64,000 bases of DNA from Chloroflexota bacterium (GTDB lineage Bacteria; Chloroflexota; Anaerolineae; UBA2200), in assembly GCA_014360755.1 (NCBI GenBank), contig JACIWX010000010.1, forward strand, positions 1 through 64,000, in the 5' to 3' direction. The notes under the pieces were generated by a model, which was not told the DNA's origin, made no database searches, and saw nothing but the letters and a program-made list of their open reading frames with translations. Position numbers and translations under genes: made by a program. Of this stretch, positions 53,365-62,775 are shown piece by piece. Numbering within the stretch: position 1 is the stretch's first letter; each line of letters begins with the position of its first letter.

Positions 53365-54015
53365 TTAGCCGTCTTTGGGCAAGAGGCCGCGTTGCACGGC
53401 GTAGCGGATTAGTTCGGCTTTGTTCTTCACGCCCAGTTTGCGCATGATATTGGTACGGTGGGTTTCCACTGTGCGTCGGCTGAGGAACAGTTGCTGGGCT
53501 ATTTCGGAACTGCTGCGTCCTTGAGCCACGAGCAGGAATACTTCACGCTCACGGAGGGTTAGGGTGTCCAGCGGGTCAGGCAGAGATGTGGCAAGTTGTG
53601 TGAGGTAGGCATCAATAAAGCGCTCGGCGATGCGTGGGCTGAGGTAACGGCGACCGGCCATAACGCTGCGCACGGCATGCACCAAATCCTGGGCGGTGGA
53701 ATCCTTCAGGACGTAGGCGACTGCCCCCGCGCGCAGTGCCTCGATGACATAAGGATCGCTGTCATGCATGGAAAGCATGATGACGCGCGTACGAGGTGAG
53801 CGTTTGCTGACCTGCCGGGCTACTTCTGCCCCGTTCAAGCCGGGCATAGCCATGTCCACGATCAGCACGTCGGGTTGCAGGCGCTCGGTCAACAACGTTG
53901 CTTCTACTCCCTCCCCCGCCTCGCCCACAACGGCAAAGTCAGGTTCAGCGGTTAGCAAGGCACGCAACCCTTGCCGCACAAGGTGGTGGTCATCAGCTAG
54001 CACGATGGTAGTCAT
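53365..54015 (-). CDS. NarL/LuxR-family response regulator
   Basis: 216 residues: receiver domain (acid pair in LADDHH, phospho-acceptor D54 in LIVDMAMPGLNG, Ser in IMLSMHD, Lys in YVLKDS) and a C-terminal LuxR-type HTH (LTLREREVFLLVAQGRSSSE, IAQQLFLSRRTVETH). It follows histidine kinase 2 by 26 bases in the same direction, forming a clear two-component pair. It probably binds the AAATCTACGG-type sites nearby. Confidence 0.95.
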   Translation of the reverse strand: MTTIVLADDHHLVRQGLRALLTAEPDFAVVGEAGEGVEATLLTERLQPDVLIVDMAMPGLNGAEVARQVSKRSPRTRVIMLSMHDSDPYVIEALRAGAVAYVLKDSTAQDLVHAVRSVMAGRRYLSPRIAERFIDAYLTQLATSLPDPLDTLTLREREVFLLVAQGRSSSEIAQQLFLSRRTVETHRTNIMRKLGVKNKAELIRYAVQRGLLPKDG

Positions 54016-54041
54016 GCTTGTCCTCCCTGATGCACTGCTCC

Positions 54042-55922
54042 TTACTGGTTGAGGGGGAATGTGGCTTTGATGGTGGTGCCTTTGCCGGGTGCCGAGTCAA
54101 GCACCAGATTGCCGCCTGCCAGTGCGGCGCGTTCCCGCATGCCTAGCAACCCAGCAGAGTCCTTTTTGGCTAACACGGTTTCAGGTACGAAGCCTGCTCC
54201 TTCATCGCGGATGGTCAAATTCAACGAGTGCTCATCAGCCCACGCTTCCAGCACTACCTCCGAGACGCCGGCATGGCGCGCCACGTTGGTCAATGCTTCT
54301 TGGACGATGCGGTAGGCTGCTATCTCGATGGCTGGGGTGAAACGCTGTCCTTCTAAGCCATGGTGGGTGAATTGCACGCGCACTTTGGTCTGGGCGGTGT
54401 AGCGATCGATATGCCAGAGCAAGGCGGCGAGCAATCCCAGGTCATCCAGCACTGCTGGCTGCAGCTCCAGAGACAGGTTGCGCACTTTGGTCATGAGTTC
54501 TTTGACCAGGGCTTTTGCCTCGTCTAGGTTTCTGCCCAGTTCTTCAGGCGGAGAAACTGCAGCCATGTCCAAGAGGATATTGAGCATGGTGAGCAATTGC
54601 CCTATTTCATCGTGCAACTCGCGTCCGACGTGGCGCCTCTCTTCTATCTGCGTTTGCAGCAAGCGGTGTGACAAGTGCTGCAACTGCTCGCGCGAGGCGC
54701 GCATTTCCTGGAATAGGCGTGCGTTCTGGAGGGACAAGGCGATTTGGTTTGCCACTGGTTGGAGGAAGGCTAGATCCGATGCACTATAGGCATGCTTGCG
54801 GTAACTTTGCACTTCCAAGAGCCCTATGACTTTACCCGCAACAACCATGGGCACATAGGCAGCCGATAGGGGGATGCCCTCGCTCCCAGGAGGGCTCACG
54901 GTCATTGCTTTCCCTCCTGTCTTGGCTATCGCCGCAGGCAGGTCCTCCACAGTTACGGGTTGGGCGGTGAGGATGGCTTTGGCGCGGCCCTGCAAGGGCA
55001 TGCCTTCCTTGATGGTCAGCGGTGGGAACAAGGAGACATCCAGGGCTTGCCCATCACACAGCATGAAATAGGCGCGCAGCGTAGAGGATTCATGGTCGTA
55101 TAGGGAAATGCCGCAGACTGGGCAATCCACCAATTGGGAAATATACGAATGAGCAATGTGGCAGATTTGGTGTATGTCCAGCGTCTCTGCCAAGGAAGAG
55201 CCAATGCGGTGGAGGATAATGAGTTCCTCTGTGCGTTGGCGTAGCGCATCTTCTGCGTGTCTGTGCTCTTCCAGACTGTGCAGCCATTGCTGGAGGGTCT
55301 CGGCAGTAGGATCGGCGCTCAGCAACCTCTCTGGCGGGATATAGTGAAAATTGTCGTATAACTGCTTGTCCAGTACTACCAGCGGATGGGTGCGCAGCAT
55401 GTCCAGCAGCACATCGGCAGGGAAACACCGGCGGTCGTACTGACACATTCCCAAGCATTTGTCAGGCCAAGAGGCATTGAGCTTGGCTTCGTATTCCACA
55501 AGCCGCTCCGAACCGGGCGATTTGCGCAGCGCCCAGGTCATCTCGCTGCTGATGCGCAGGGCGGTGTATCCTTCCCGCAGGGCTTGCTCCGTTTCGGCTT
55601 GGAGTCTAGCAATCATCCGCTCGGGATCGAAGGCGCCTCCCTGCAGATACGTCTCCGCAGGGGCGAGGATGGACAACTGGCCGCTGGCAACATAGGAAGC
55701 GGCATCAAGACCTTCATTGTGGAGGTAGCCCAGGATGGCAGCAGGCTCGTGGGCATCCGCGATGTACAGCACTTTTTCGCGTCGTTCCAACCCTTGCTGC
55801 AAGAAAATCTTCAGCGCGGCACGATGTTCTTCCTCTGTCTCGTAGAAGAAACAGAGGTGTTGGCCAGGCGCCAGTTCTTGCAACGCAGAGGAGTTTGACG
55901 CGGTCTTGGTTGGATCCTGCAT
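54042..55922 (-). CDS. MEDS-GAF histidine kinase (HisKA_3 type)
   Basis: 626 residues, soluble. An N-terminal MEDS/DcmR-like sensory domain (GQHLCFFYETEEEHRAALK, DPERMIARLQAETEQAL, about residues 15-190) is followed by a GAF domain (about 245-400), a HisKA_3 dimer domain with H437 in RELHDEIGQLL and a compact ATPase domain (EALTNVARHAG, DEGAGF, GLLGMRERAALAGG). MEDS domains were first described in methylotroph and methanogen sensors. The start is the ATG after AGGAGG, leaving out 21 upstream residues. It pairs with the NarL regulator downstream. Confidence 0.93.
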   Translation of the reverse strand: MQDPTKTASNSSALQELAPGQHLCFFYETEEEHRAALKIFLQQGLERREKVLYIADAHEPAAILGYLHNEGLDAASYVASGQLSILAPAETYLQGGAFDPERMIARLQAETEQALREGYTALRISSEMTWALRKSPGSERLVEYEAKLNASWPDKCLGMCQYDRRCFPADVLLDMLRTHPLVVLDKQLYDNFHYIPPERLLSADPTAETLQQWLHSLEEHRHAEDALRQRTEELIILHRIGSSLAETLDIHQICHIAHSYISQLVDCPVCGISLYDHESSTLRAYFMLCDGQALDVSLFPPLTIKEGMPLQGRAKAILTAQPVTVEDLPAAIAKTGGKAMTVSPPGSEGIPLSAAYVPMVVAGKVIGLLEVQSYRKHAYSASDLAFLQPVANQIALSLQNARLFQEMRASREQLQHLSHRLLQTQIEERRHVGRELHDEIGQLLTMLNILLDMAAVSPPEELGRNLDEAKALVKELMTKVRNLSLELQPAVLDDLGLLAALLWHIDRYTAQTKVRVQFTHHGLEGQRFTPAIEIAAYRIVQEALTNVARHAGVSEVVLEAWADEHSLNLTIRDEGAGFVPETVLAKKDSAGLLGMRERAALAGGNLVLDSAPGKGTTIKATFPLNQ

Positions 55923-56084
55923 CGGTAGTTGCCTCCTGTCTTGCGCCCACCCTCGCCTACAATGGCGGGCTGCCCCCTTTGGCATAGACTCGAACAGAGT
56001 TCATGTGACGATGCTGAGGTACAAAAGAGATTTTACTATATCACAATTTCCGCGGAATACAAAATCTACGGCCTCCGATGTAGT

Positions 56085-56113
56085 TTGGCCTTTCGCCATC
56101 TTAGGCGTATACT
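56085..56113 (+). promoter_or_regulatory. Promoter of the flavodoxin gene
   Basis: TTGGCC (56085-56090), 17 bases and TATACT (56108-56113). A copy of the AAATCTACGG motif ends 13 bases before the -35. The gap 55923-56187 is shared with the divergent histidine kinase 2 and holds no other gene; GGAGG stands 11 bases before the flavodoxin ATG. Confidence 0.6.
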
Positions 56114-56187
56114 TGGTATGGTGCATGCTATGGATGGTCCCTAGGGTGCGCAGTGAGTGCTAACTGAGCATAGGAGGGAAAGGTAAG

Positions 56188-56703
56188 ATGAGCAATAAAA
56201 GAGTATTGGTCGTGTTCTTTTCATCCTCGGGGAACACGAGGAAGGTAGGTCAGGCGATTGCGGAAGGGTTATCCGCGACGGTGGAGGAAATTCAGGAGGT
56301 TAATCCACATCCGGCGGATATCCGGGGGAAGGGACTGCGCAATTTCCGCAACATGGGGTATGTGGTATTCTATGCCCTGACGGGCCGCACGGTGCCCATT
56401 AAAGCAATGCAACAAGACCCGGCGGACTATGACCTCGTGGTCATTGGCACGCCGATTTATGCTTCCTCGCTCCCCGCCCCGGTGCGGGCGTATCTGACGC
56501 AATACGGCGCCAAGTGTAAGGAAGTAGCTTTCTTCTCCACCGGGCTGGACCCCCGTCCGCCCCGTAGGATGTTCCGGCAGATGGAAAAAGCCTGTGGCAA
56601 GGCACCTCAAGCCGTTTGTGCCTTTCAGGCTGATCGCATCCAAGCGGGCGATTTCCTACCCCAGGTTCAAGAGTTCATTTCCCGGCTTTCAAGCGAGCCC
56701 TGA
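56188..56703 (+). CDS. Flavodoxin-fold protein
   Basis: 171 residues. The FMN phosphate loop FSSSGNTRKVGQAIAEGL follows the first strand (RVLVVFF); YDLVVIGTPIYASSLPAPVRAYL and AFFSTGLDP are the later FMN-contacting loops. It resembles flavodoxin/WrbA-like or menaquinone-dependent protoporphyrinogen oxidase-like proteins; the electron partner is unknown. The last 37 bases overlap the 3' end of the convergent transposase frame, so its extreme C-terminus (SRLSSEP) needs care. Confidence 0.88.
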   Translation: MSNKRVLVVFFSSSGNTRKVGQAIAEGLSATVEEIQEVNPHPADIRGKGLRNFRNMGYVVFYALTGRTVPIKAMQQDPADYDLVVIGTPIYASSLPAPVRAYLTQYGAKCKEVAFFSTGLDPRPPRRMFRQMEKACGKAPQAVCAFQADRIQAGDFLPQVQEFISRLSSEP

Positions 56704-57833
56704 TTGCGACGGGGCTGGGTTTTGCATGCCCCGATGTAAGTGGCCAATAGATCGTTACCAGCCTCTTTGTCACAAGCGAGCAGCAGATCGCTGCTGATTG
56801 GGTCAAGCACGATAGGTGGTAACAGGGCAATGTGATCATCGCCAGTATACCCCAAATGCCGTAAGACCGCCAAAGGTGGCCGCTGTTCCATGCCTGCCCC
56901 AAAGTGCGGGCGCAGGACATTGTAGACATACAGCCAACGATAGCTCAGTGCCAGAAACTGCGCGGTGTTGTGCACTTGCAGCAGATACGGTGCATAGAAC
57001 TCCTCGTCATCGCTGCGATGGCTGCGCTCGACGCGGCCGTTGTAGCCTTTGCGGCCGAGGGGGTAGCGCTGCAGTTGGCCCTGCAGGGGTTGGAGGTAAC
57101 GTGCCGATAGTTGTGCCACCTGCGCGGGGTTGTCTCCCCCGAACTCCTGTCCCCAGTCGCTTTGGAAGGAGACGGGGTTGTGGATGCCGAAAGCGCGCAG
57201 CCAGCACAGGACGAGGATCAGGAAAGCCAAGCCATTGGTGCGGTTGTTGGCTTGGCCGTAGGCGAGGAAGCGCAAGCGGGTGCGGCCATCGCAGGCGGTG
57301 TACTGATAGCGTGGCAGATGGCAGCGGGTGAGATGGGTGGTATGGGCGGTGCCTAAGGCCTCTTTGTCATGGATGTCCTTCACATCGACTTGGATGAGGG
57401 AGAAGGGGGCCTCAGTCTCCCAAGCCCACAGAGCAGGGTAAAGGGATTTGCGGCGCACTTTGGGTTGTGGCGGGCGATGGCGGCGCAGGATATGGCGGAT
57501 GGTATGTGCGGAGAGGGACAGCCCTTGGGCCTGCAGGTAGAGGGCCAAACGCTTGCGGCCGTAGCCTGTTTCTTGCCAGGCGTGCAGCACGCGCTGTTCG
57601 ATGTCTGGTGCGGTTTGGTGTGGGGAATGAACTGGGCGGCGTGAACGATCTTGCAGGCCTGCTTCTTGTCCTTCCTGAAAGCGGCGCAGCCACTTCCGCA
57701 CGACCTGCCTGGAGGTATGCCAGCGGCGGGCCGTAGCGCTGATGCTCCCCGTTTCCTGATAGGTCTGCACAAGGTGGCGTCTTGCTTCTATGCGGTTCAT
57801 GGCGTATACTTCCCGGTAGGCCAGATCGGCCAT
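56667..57833 (-). CDS. DDE transposase (IS481-like, rve integrase core)
   Basis: 388 residues. An N-terminal helix-turn-helix pair (RIEARRHLVQTYQETGSISATA, then TSRQVVRKWLRRFQEG, given in two pieces) is followed by the linker RSRRPVHSPHQTAP and an integrase core with D in LIQVDVKDI, D in FQSDWGQEFGG and E in GRVERSHRSDDEE. The start is the ATG with AGGAGGAGC upstream. The frame runs past the proposed left end of the element by 76 bases and stops inside the flavodoxin gene, so the last 25 or so residues are probably encoded by flanking DNA. Confidence 0.88.
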   Translation of the reverse strand: MADLAYREVYAMNRIEARRHLVQTYQETGSISATARRWHTSRQVVRKWLRRFQEGQEAGLQDRSRRPVHSPHQTAPDIEQRVLHAWQETGYGRKRLALYLQAQGLSLSAHTIRHILRRHRPPQPKVRRKSLYPALWAWETEAPFSLIQVDVKDIHDKEALGTAHTTHLTRCHLPRYQYTACDGRTRLRFLAYGQANNRTNGLAFLILVLCWLRAFGIHNPVSFQSDWGQEFGGDNPAQVAQLSARYLQPLQGQLQRYPLGRKGYNGRVERSHRSDDEEFYAPYLLQVHNTAQFLALSYRWLYVYNVLRPHFGAGMEQRPPLAVLRHLGYTGDDHIALLPPIVLDPISSDLLLACDKEAGNDLLATYIGACKTQPRRNQGSLESREMNS

Positions 57834-57935
57834 AGGCGGTGCTCCTCCTGGTGTAGTTGTTGCCACAACTCTTTTACCACAGGAGCACCCCCTTTTGTCA
57901 AAATCGCCTGCATCACCTGGTAACGATCTCCTGGC
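56743..57935 (-). mobile_element. Insertion sequence of about 1.2 kb
   Basis: Boundaries are suggested by an imperfect terminal inverted repeat of 19 bases with 17 matches: GCCAATAGATCGTTACCAG at 56743-56761 and CTGGTAACGATCTCCTGGC at 57917-57935. Together they enclose most of one transposase gene. No clear target duplication is seen; flanking GTAAGTG and GCAAGCG agree at 5 of 7 positions only. The right end lies 17 bases before the rpoB -35 box. The ends are a proposal from inspection, not from a family match. Confidence 0.6.
57838..57889 (-). promoter_or_regulatory. Hairpin masking the transposase ribosome-binding site
   Basis: On the minus strand GGTGCTCCTG (plus positions 57889-57880) can pair with CAGGAGGAGCACC (57850-57838), leaving a 3-base bulge. 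The right arm contains the AGGAGGAGC ribosome site that ends 8 bases before the transposase ATG. Transcripts entering from outside would fold so as to block translation, a known way for insertion sequences to limit transposase made by outside promoters. Inferred from sequence alone. Confidence 0.6.
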
Positions 57936-57952
57936 GCAAGCGCCCCGAAAAT

Positions 57953-57980
57953 TTGACAAATTTGAGAATCTCAGTATAAT
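57953..57980 (+). promoter_or_regulatory. Consensus promoter of rpoB
   Basis: TTGACA (57953-57958), 16 bases and TATAAT (57975-57980), both hexamers perfect. The leader to the rpoB ATG is about 145 bases long and holds no recognised riboswitch. The promoter lies directly outside the right end of the insertion sequence, so rpoB has its own start independent of anything upstream. Confidence 0.85.
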
Positions 57981-58131
57981 GGAAATTTGGCATTCATACT
58001 GCCTAGAAGCCTCCGTGTAAGGTGGCTGGCCATGTGATGAGTATGCTGTTTGGGCGGTCAGCAGTGGGGGCATTTTCATTTTCGTGGGCTATTTTCTATA
58101 TTCAAGATGTGAGTTAAGGAGATAAGGTCAA

Positions 58132-61100
58132 ATGACAACAACTGCCGCACAGAGAGTGCAGGGCTTTGGTGACCTCGGTCTCAACAATCATATAAAAACC
58201 TACGCGCGCATTCCTGAGGTTTATCCGCTTCCTAACCTGATTGAAGTCCAATTGAACTCATACGAGTGGTTCAAGAAGGAAGGGCTAGCTGAGCTTTTCG
58301 AGGAGATCTCGCCCATTGTCAGCTATGGCGGGGACCTCGAAATGTATTTCCTGGATTATTGGTTTGAGGAGCCCAAGTACAGCGAGGAAGAGTGCCGTAC
58401 CCGTGATATGACCTATGCCGCTCCTCTGTATGTCCGCGTGCGCTTGAAGAACAATGCCGCGGGTGGTGAAATCACGGAGCAAAATGTCTATCTAGGGGAT
58501 TTCCCCTTGATGACGCCGCAGGGGACTTTTGTCATTAACGGGGCTGAGAGAGTGGTGGTAAGCCAGCTCATCCGCTCACCGGGTGCCTACTTCACAGTAG
58601 ATGAGGATGCGGTCACGGGACGCCGCTTGTGCTCCGCCAAACTGATTCCCAACCGTGGTGCCTGGTTGGAGTGCGATACCAGTAGACGGGATGTGCTGTC
58701 CGTAAAGGTGGACCGCAAGCGCAAGCTCCCCATCACGATCTTGCTCCGCGCGCTAGGTGCTATCAGCGGGGTGGAAGGGGATGAACTCATCCGTGAAGGC
58801 ACGGATGAGGAGTTGCTTCAGCTTTTCGCGGCAGTGGATATGTCCAGCGAGCATCCTTACTTGGCAAAAACCATTGAGCGCGACCCTACCAAGGATGCTC
58901 GTTCAGCCTTGGAAGAGTTCTACAGGAAGATGCGCCCTGGTGATCCGGCGACTTTTGAAAATGCGCGCAGTTATCTCTATGCGTTGCTATTCGACCCTCG
59001 GCGCTATGACCTGGGCAAAGTGGGACGCTATAAGCTGAACCGCCGCCTGCAGATCAATATCCCGGTGCAGACGCGCACTCTGACCAAGCTAGACCTGGTC
59101 AAGATTGTGGAACGCATGATCTTGGTCAACAACGGAGTGCTGGAGCCGGATGACATTGATCACCTGGGCAATCGCCGCATCAGGACTGTGGGCGAATTGA
59201 TTCAGAACCAATTGCGCGTCGGCCTCCTGCGCATGGAGCGCATGATCCGCGACCGCATGAGCACGCGCGGTCCGGAGCAATTGACGCCCGCTTCGTTGAT
59301 CAATATCCGTCCTGTAATTGCAGTGCTGCGCGAGTTTTTCGGCGGCAGCCAGCTTTCGCAGTTTATGGATCAAACCAATCCACTGGCGGAGCTGACGCAT
59401 AAACGCCGACTGTCAGCCCTTGGCCCTGGCGGGTTGCGCCGTGAACGGGCTGGCTTTGATGTGCGCGATGTGCACCACAGCCACTATGGGCGCATCTGCC
59501 CCATCGAAACACCAGAAGGACCGAACATCGGTCTGATTGGATCGTTGGCAACGTATGCGCGGGTCAATGAATTTGGCTTCATCGAAACACCCTACCGTGT
59601 CGTGCGACGCACGGTGCCCAACCAGCGCGGAGCCATGCTGGGCAAAGTGCTGCGCGAACCGGTGGTGGATCCAGAGAGCGGTGAAGTTGTTGCACGCGCC
59701 GGAATGGAAATCGATGAGCAATTGGCAGCACGGCTCGAGTCCTTGCCCTTGAAGGAAATCCCCATCGTGCCGGAAGTTACCAACGAGGTCGTCTACCTCA
59801 CGGCGGATGAGGAGGATCAGCATATTATTGCCCAGGCAGGCACGCGGCTGGATGAACAGGGCCACTTCATAGAAAAGCGCGTTTCAGTGCGCTACAATCA
59901 GCGTTTCTTAATCGAGTCCGCAGATAAGGTCGAGTACGTGGACGTGTCGCCTAAGCAGATCGTGAGCGTGTCTGCCGCGCTGATTCCTTTCCTGGAACAT
60001 GATGACGCTAACCGCGCACTGATGGGTTCGAACATGCAGCGGCAAGCAGTTCCGCTGTTACAACCGGAAGTACCGCTGGTGGCAACCGGCATGGAGCGGC
60101 AGGCAGCATTGGACTCTGGGCAGGTCGTCATCGCCCAGGAAGATGGCCAGGTGGTCAGTGTTACGGGGCGTGCGATTGTGATCCGTACTGCGCAGGGTCT
60201 GAAAACGTACCATCTGCGCCGCTACAACCGCACCAATCAGAGCACTTGTTTGGATCAACGCCCCATTGTTTCCAAAGGCGATATCGTCAAAAAGGGCCAA
60301 CCCATCGCGGACTCGTCTTCGACAGACCAAGGGGAATTGGCTTTGGGGCAGAATGTCCTGGTGGCTTTCCTGTCTTGGGAAGGTGGAAACTATGAAGATG
60401 CCATCCTCATCAGTGAAGACTTGGTGAAGAAGGACAAGTTCACATCTATCCATATTGAGAAACACGAGGTGGAGGCTCGCGACACCAAGCTAGGGCCGGA
60501 GGAAATCACCCGTGATATCCCCAACGTGGGTGAGGATGCTTTGCGCAATCTGGATGAAAACGGCATCATCCATATTGGCGCTGAGGTGGGGCCTGGTGAC
60601 ATTCTGGTGGGCAAGATCACGCCGAAGGGTGAGACGGAATTGAGCCCCGAGGAAAAACTGTTGCGTGCCATTTTTGGCGAAAAGGCTTGGGAGGTGAAGG
60701 ATTCCTCTCTGCGGCTGCCCCACGGCGAAAGGGGCAAGGTGGTGGACATTAAGGTCTTTTCCCGGGATGAGCATCGGGATATGTCGGCTGGCGTGGACAA
60801 AATGGTGCGCGTGAGCGTGGCTCAGCAGCGCAAGATCAGCGAAGGCGATAAGATGGCTGGACGCCATGGGAACAAGGGCGTGATTTCGCGCATTGTCCCT
60901 GTGGAAGACATGCCCTACCTCGCCGATGGCACACCGGTGGACATTATTCTCAACCCATTGGGTGTACCTGCGCGTATGAATGTGGGCCAGATTCTGGAAA
61001 CGCATCTCGGCTGGGCTGCGCATCGCCTTGGTTTTCGCACCATTTCCCCGGTCTTTGATGGCGCCGATGAGGAAGAGATCTCTGCCGAACTGGCACGTGC

Positions 61101-62037
61101 CTGGATGATGGATAGAGCCTGGCATGACTTGAACCAGAGGGTATGGCCCTGGCTGCACGAAATGGGCATCGATGGCGAAAGCCTGGAAGACGATTGGGAA
61201 GCGCAGCAGATGTACCTGCGCGAACACTTATCGGGTGAACACGGGGATCTAGATGAGGCGCTTCTTGACCGCACTCGCGCGCGTTGGGCTTGGCTGCGGC
61301 AATGGCTGGCTGAGCAAGGCTATGATCTGAACGAACTTTGCATCGAGAATGGCAAATCGGTCAGCCCGGAAGAGAACTCGGCCGTGAACAAGAAGGCGAT
61401 CGCCGCTTGTCTGCGTTTGTGGCTGAAGGACCTGGGGTATGACGCTTCCCATATCCCTGACGAAGCCCTGGAGGCAGAAGCCCGGCGCGTGGGCAATGAG
61501 CACAAATTACCCCTGCCTATTTCGGGCAAGATGATCCTGTATGATGGGAAGACGGGCGAGCCGTTTGACCGCCCGGTGACGGTGGGCATTATCTATATGA
61601 TGAAACTGGCACACCTCGTGGAGGATAAGGTGCATGCCCGCTCGACAGGACCTTATTCGCTGGTCACTCAGCAACCATTGGGTGGTAAAGCCCAGCAGGG
61701 TGGTCAACGCTTTGGCGAAATGGAAGTGTGGGCTTTGGAAGCCTATGGAGCCGCGCACACTTTGCAGGAGATGCTGACGGTCAAGTCCGATGACGTGACC
61801 AGCCGTGTCAAGGCTTATGAGGCGATTGTGAAAGGGGAACCTATCCAAGAGCCCAATGTGCCCGAGTCCTTCCGCGTTTTGGTCAAGGAACTGCAAGGGC
61901 TTGCCTTGTCTGTGCAGGTTTTGAACGAGAATGGTGAATTGATCCAATTTGGCCGTGAGGAGAGCGAAGAAGTATTGCCCAAAGTAGGGTTTGGGCTGGG
62001 CTTACCCGGCTTTGCCCGACGGCCAAGATTGGGGTAA
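58132..62037 (+). CDS. rpoB: RNA polymerase beta subunit
   Basis: 1301 residues, full length. Landmarks are the rifampicin region [20 protein letters not shown] followed by [11 protein letters not shown] (sensitive-type Asp, His and Ser kept), [45 protein letters not shown] and the C-terminal [21 protein letters not shown] segment (two adjoining pieces). Between VFDGADEEE (about residue 975) and [11 protein letters not shown] (about 1137) there are about 130 residues more than in E. coli-like proteins. A strong AAGGAG precedes the ATG. The expected neighbour rpoC is absent; rpsL follows. Confidence 0.98.
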   Translation: MTTTAAQRVQGFGDLGLNNHIKTYARIPEVYPLPNLIEVQLNSYEWFKKEGLAELFEEISPIVSYGGDLEMYFLDYWFEEPKYSEEECRTRDMTYAAPLYVRVRLKNNAAGGEITEQNVYLGDFPLMTPQGTFVINGAERVVVSQLIRSPGAYFTVDEDAVTGRRLCSAKLIPNRGAWLECDTSRRDVLSVKVDRKRKLPITILLRALGAISGVEGDELIREGTDEELLQLFAAVDMSSEHPYLAKTIERDPTKDARSALEEFYRKMRPGDPATFENARSYLYALLFDPRRYDLGKVGRYKLNRRLQINIPVQTRTLTKLDLVKIVERMILVNNGVLEPDDIDHLGNRRIRTVGELIQNQLRVGLLRMERMIRDRMSTRGPEQLTPASLINIRPVIAVLREFFGGSQLSQFMDQTNPLAELTHKRRLSALGPGGLRRERAGFDVRDVHHSHYGRICPIETPEGPNIGLIGSLATYARVNEFGFIETPYRVVRRTVPNQRGAMLGKVLREPVVDPESGEVVARAGMEIDEQLAARLESLPLKEIPIVPEVTNEVVYLTADEEDQHIIAQAGTRLDEQGHFIEKRVSVRYNQRFLIESADKVEYVDVSPKQIVSVSAALIPFLEHDDANRALMGSNMQRQAVPLLQPEVPLVATGMERQAALDSGQVVIAQEDGQVVSVTGRAIVIRTAQGLKTYHLRRYNRTNQSTCLDQRPIVSKGDIVKKGQPIADSSSTDQGELALGQNVLVAFLSWEGGNYEDAILISEDLVKKDKFTSIHIEKHEVEARDTKLGPEEITRDIPNVGEDALRNLDENGIIHIGAEVGPGDILVGKITPKGETELSPEEKLLRAIFGEKAWEVKDSSLRLPHGERGKVVDIKVFSRDEHRDMSAGVDKMVRVSVAQQRKISEGDKMAGRHGNKGVISRIVPVEDMPYLADGTPVDIILNPLGVPARMNVGQILETHLGWAAHRLGFRTISPVFDGADEEEISAELARAWMMDRAWHDLNQRVWPWLHEMGIDGESLEDDWEAQQMYLREHLSGEHGDLDEALLDRTRARWAWLRQWLAEQGYDLNELCIENGKSVSPEENSAVNKKAIAACLRLWLKDLGYDASHIPDEALEAEARRVGNEHKLPLPISGKMILYDGKTGEPFDRPVTVGIIYMMKLAHLVEDKVHARSTGPYSLVTQQPLGGKAQQGGQRFGEMEVWALEAYGAAHTLQEMLTVKSDDVTSRVKAYEAIVKGEPIQEPNVPESFRVLVKELQGLALSVQVLNENGELIQFGREESEEVLPKVGFGLGLPGFARRPRLG

Positions 62038-62056
62038 AATAGCGTACCCGCTTGAA

Positions 62057-62196
62057 TTGACAATTTCATCACTTTTGTGTATACTTGAAGTTTGTAGGCT
62101 AAAAATGCCTCAGGAAGAGTCTTAGAACAGACTAGTTGCCTGTACTGGAAGAGACACGATACCGAGGCGCTGTGCCCGCAAGGGCGGCCTCGGTAT
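62057..62196 (+). promoter_or_regulatory. Promoter and structured leader of the rpsL-rpsG-fusA operon
   Basis: TTGACA (62057-62062), 17 bases and TATACT (62080-62085) begin a leader of about 150 bases. Inside is a stem ATACCGAGGC (62159-62168) with GCCTCGGTAT (62187-62196), enclosing a second stem GCCC/GGGC closed by a GCAA tetraloop. No U-run follows, so it is more likely a protein-binding or stabilising element than a terminator. Autoregulation by a ribosomal protein (S7 does this in E. coli at a different site) is a possibility only. Confidence 0.65.
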
Positions 62197-62241
62197 ATTG
62201 TGCCTTGGAGTAACAAGGCTCAAGAATGAGGGAGAAGAAAA

Positions 62242-62661
62242 GTGCCAACGATTAATCAATTAGTGCGTAAAGGGCGCAAGCCCATACAAAAGAAAACGAA
62301 GGCTCCCGCGCTGCGCTTCATACGGAACGCGCTGAAGGGCAGGGTTATCCGCGGCAAGGGTTCGCCACAGAAGCGCGGAGTGTGCACGCAGGTCAAGACC
62401 ATGACGCCGAAGAAGCCTAACTCGGCGCTGCGCAAAATCGCCAGAGTGCGTCTGACCAATGGCATCGAGGTCACGGCGTACATCCCTGGTGAGGGGCACA
62501 ACCTGCAGGAGCACTCGGTGGTCCTTGTGCGCGGCGGCAGGGTGAAGGACTTGCCCGGTGTGCGGTATCATATCGTGCGCGGTGCCATGGATTCGGCAGG
62601 CGTCGAGAACCGCAAAAAAGCCCGATCTAAGTATGGCGCCAAGCGCCCGAAGGCTGCTTAG
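62242..62661 (+). CDS. rpsL: 30S ribosomal protein S12
   Basis: Decoding-centre protein, 139 residues. [23 protein letters not shown] opens in the family way (in two pieces), followed by [20 protein letters not shown] and [17 protein letters not shown]. The streptomycin-related lysines ([11 protein letters not shown] and GGRVKDLPG) are of the sensitive type. Between KAPALR and SPQKRGVC there are about 13 extra residues ([15 protein letters not shown]) relative to E. coli S12. The start is GTG after GGGAGAAG. Confidence 0.97.
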   Translation: MPTINQLVRKGRKPIQKKTKAPALRFIRNALKGRVIRGKGSPQKRGVCTQVKTMTPKKPNSALRKIARVRLTNGIEVTAYIPGEGHNLQEHSVVLVRGGRVKDLPGVRYHIVRGAMDSAGVENRKKARSKYGAKRPKAA

Positions 62662-62775
62662 CCGAGAGCCTGCTTGTCGTGGCGTGACAAGGAGCGACGT
62701 GCCTTTTGCGATGCGCAGCGGCAGGCTAGCGTAGATTCTTGGGATTTTCCAGTAATTGCTGTAGAGGGGTATCAT

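Noticed and set aside
57380-57925. Several long plus-strand open frames opposite the transposase
   Set aside because: They are mirror frames of the GC-rich transposase gene without family motifs.
59089-61503. Long minus-strand frames within rpoB
   Set aside because: Shadows of the rpoB reading frame; no recognisable domains or ribosome sites.
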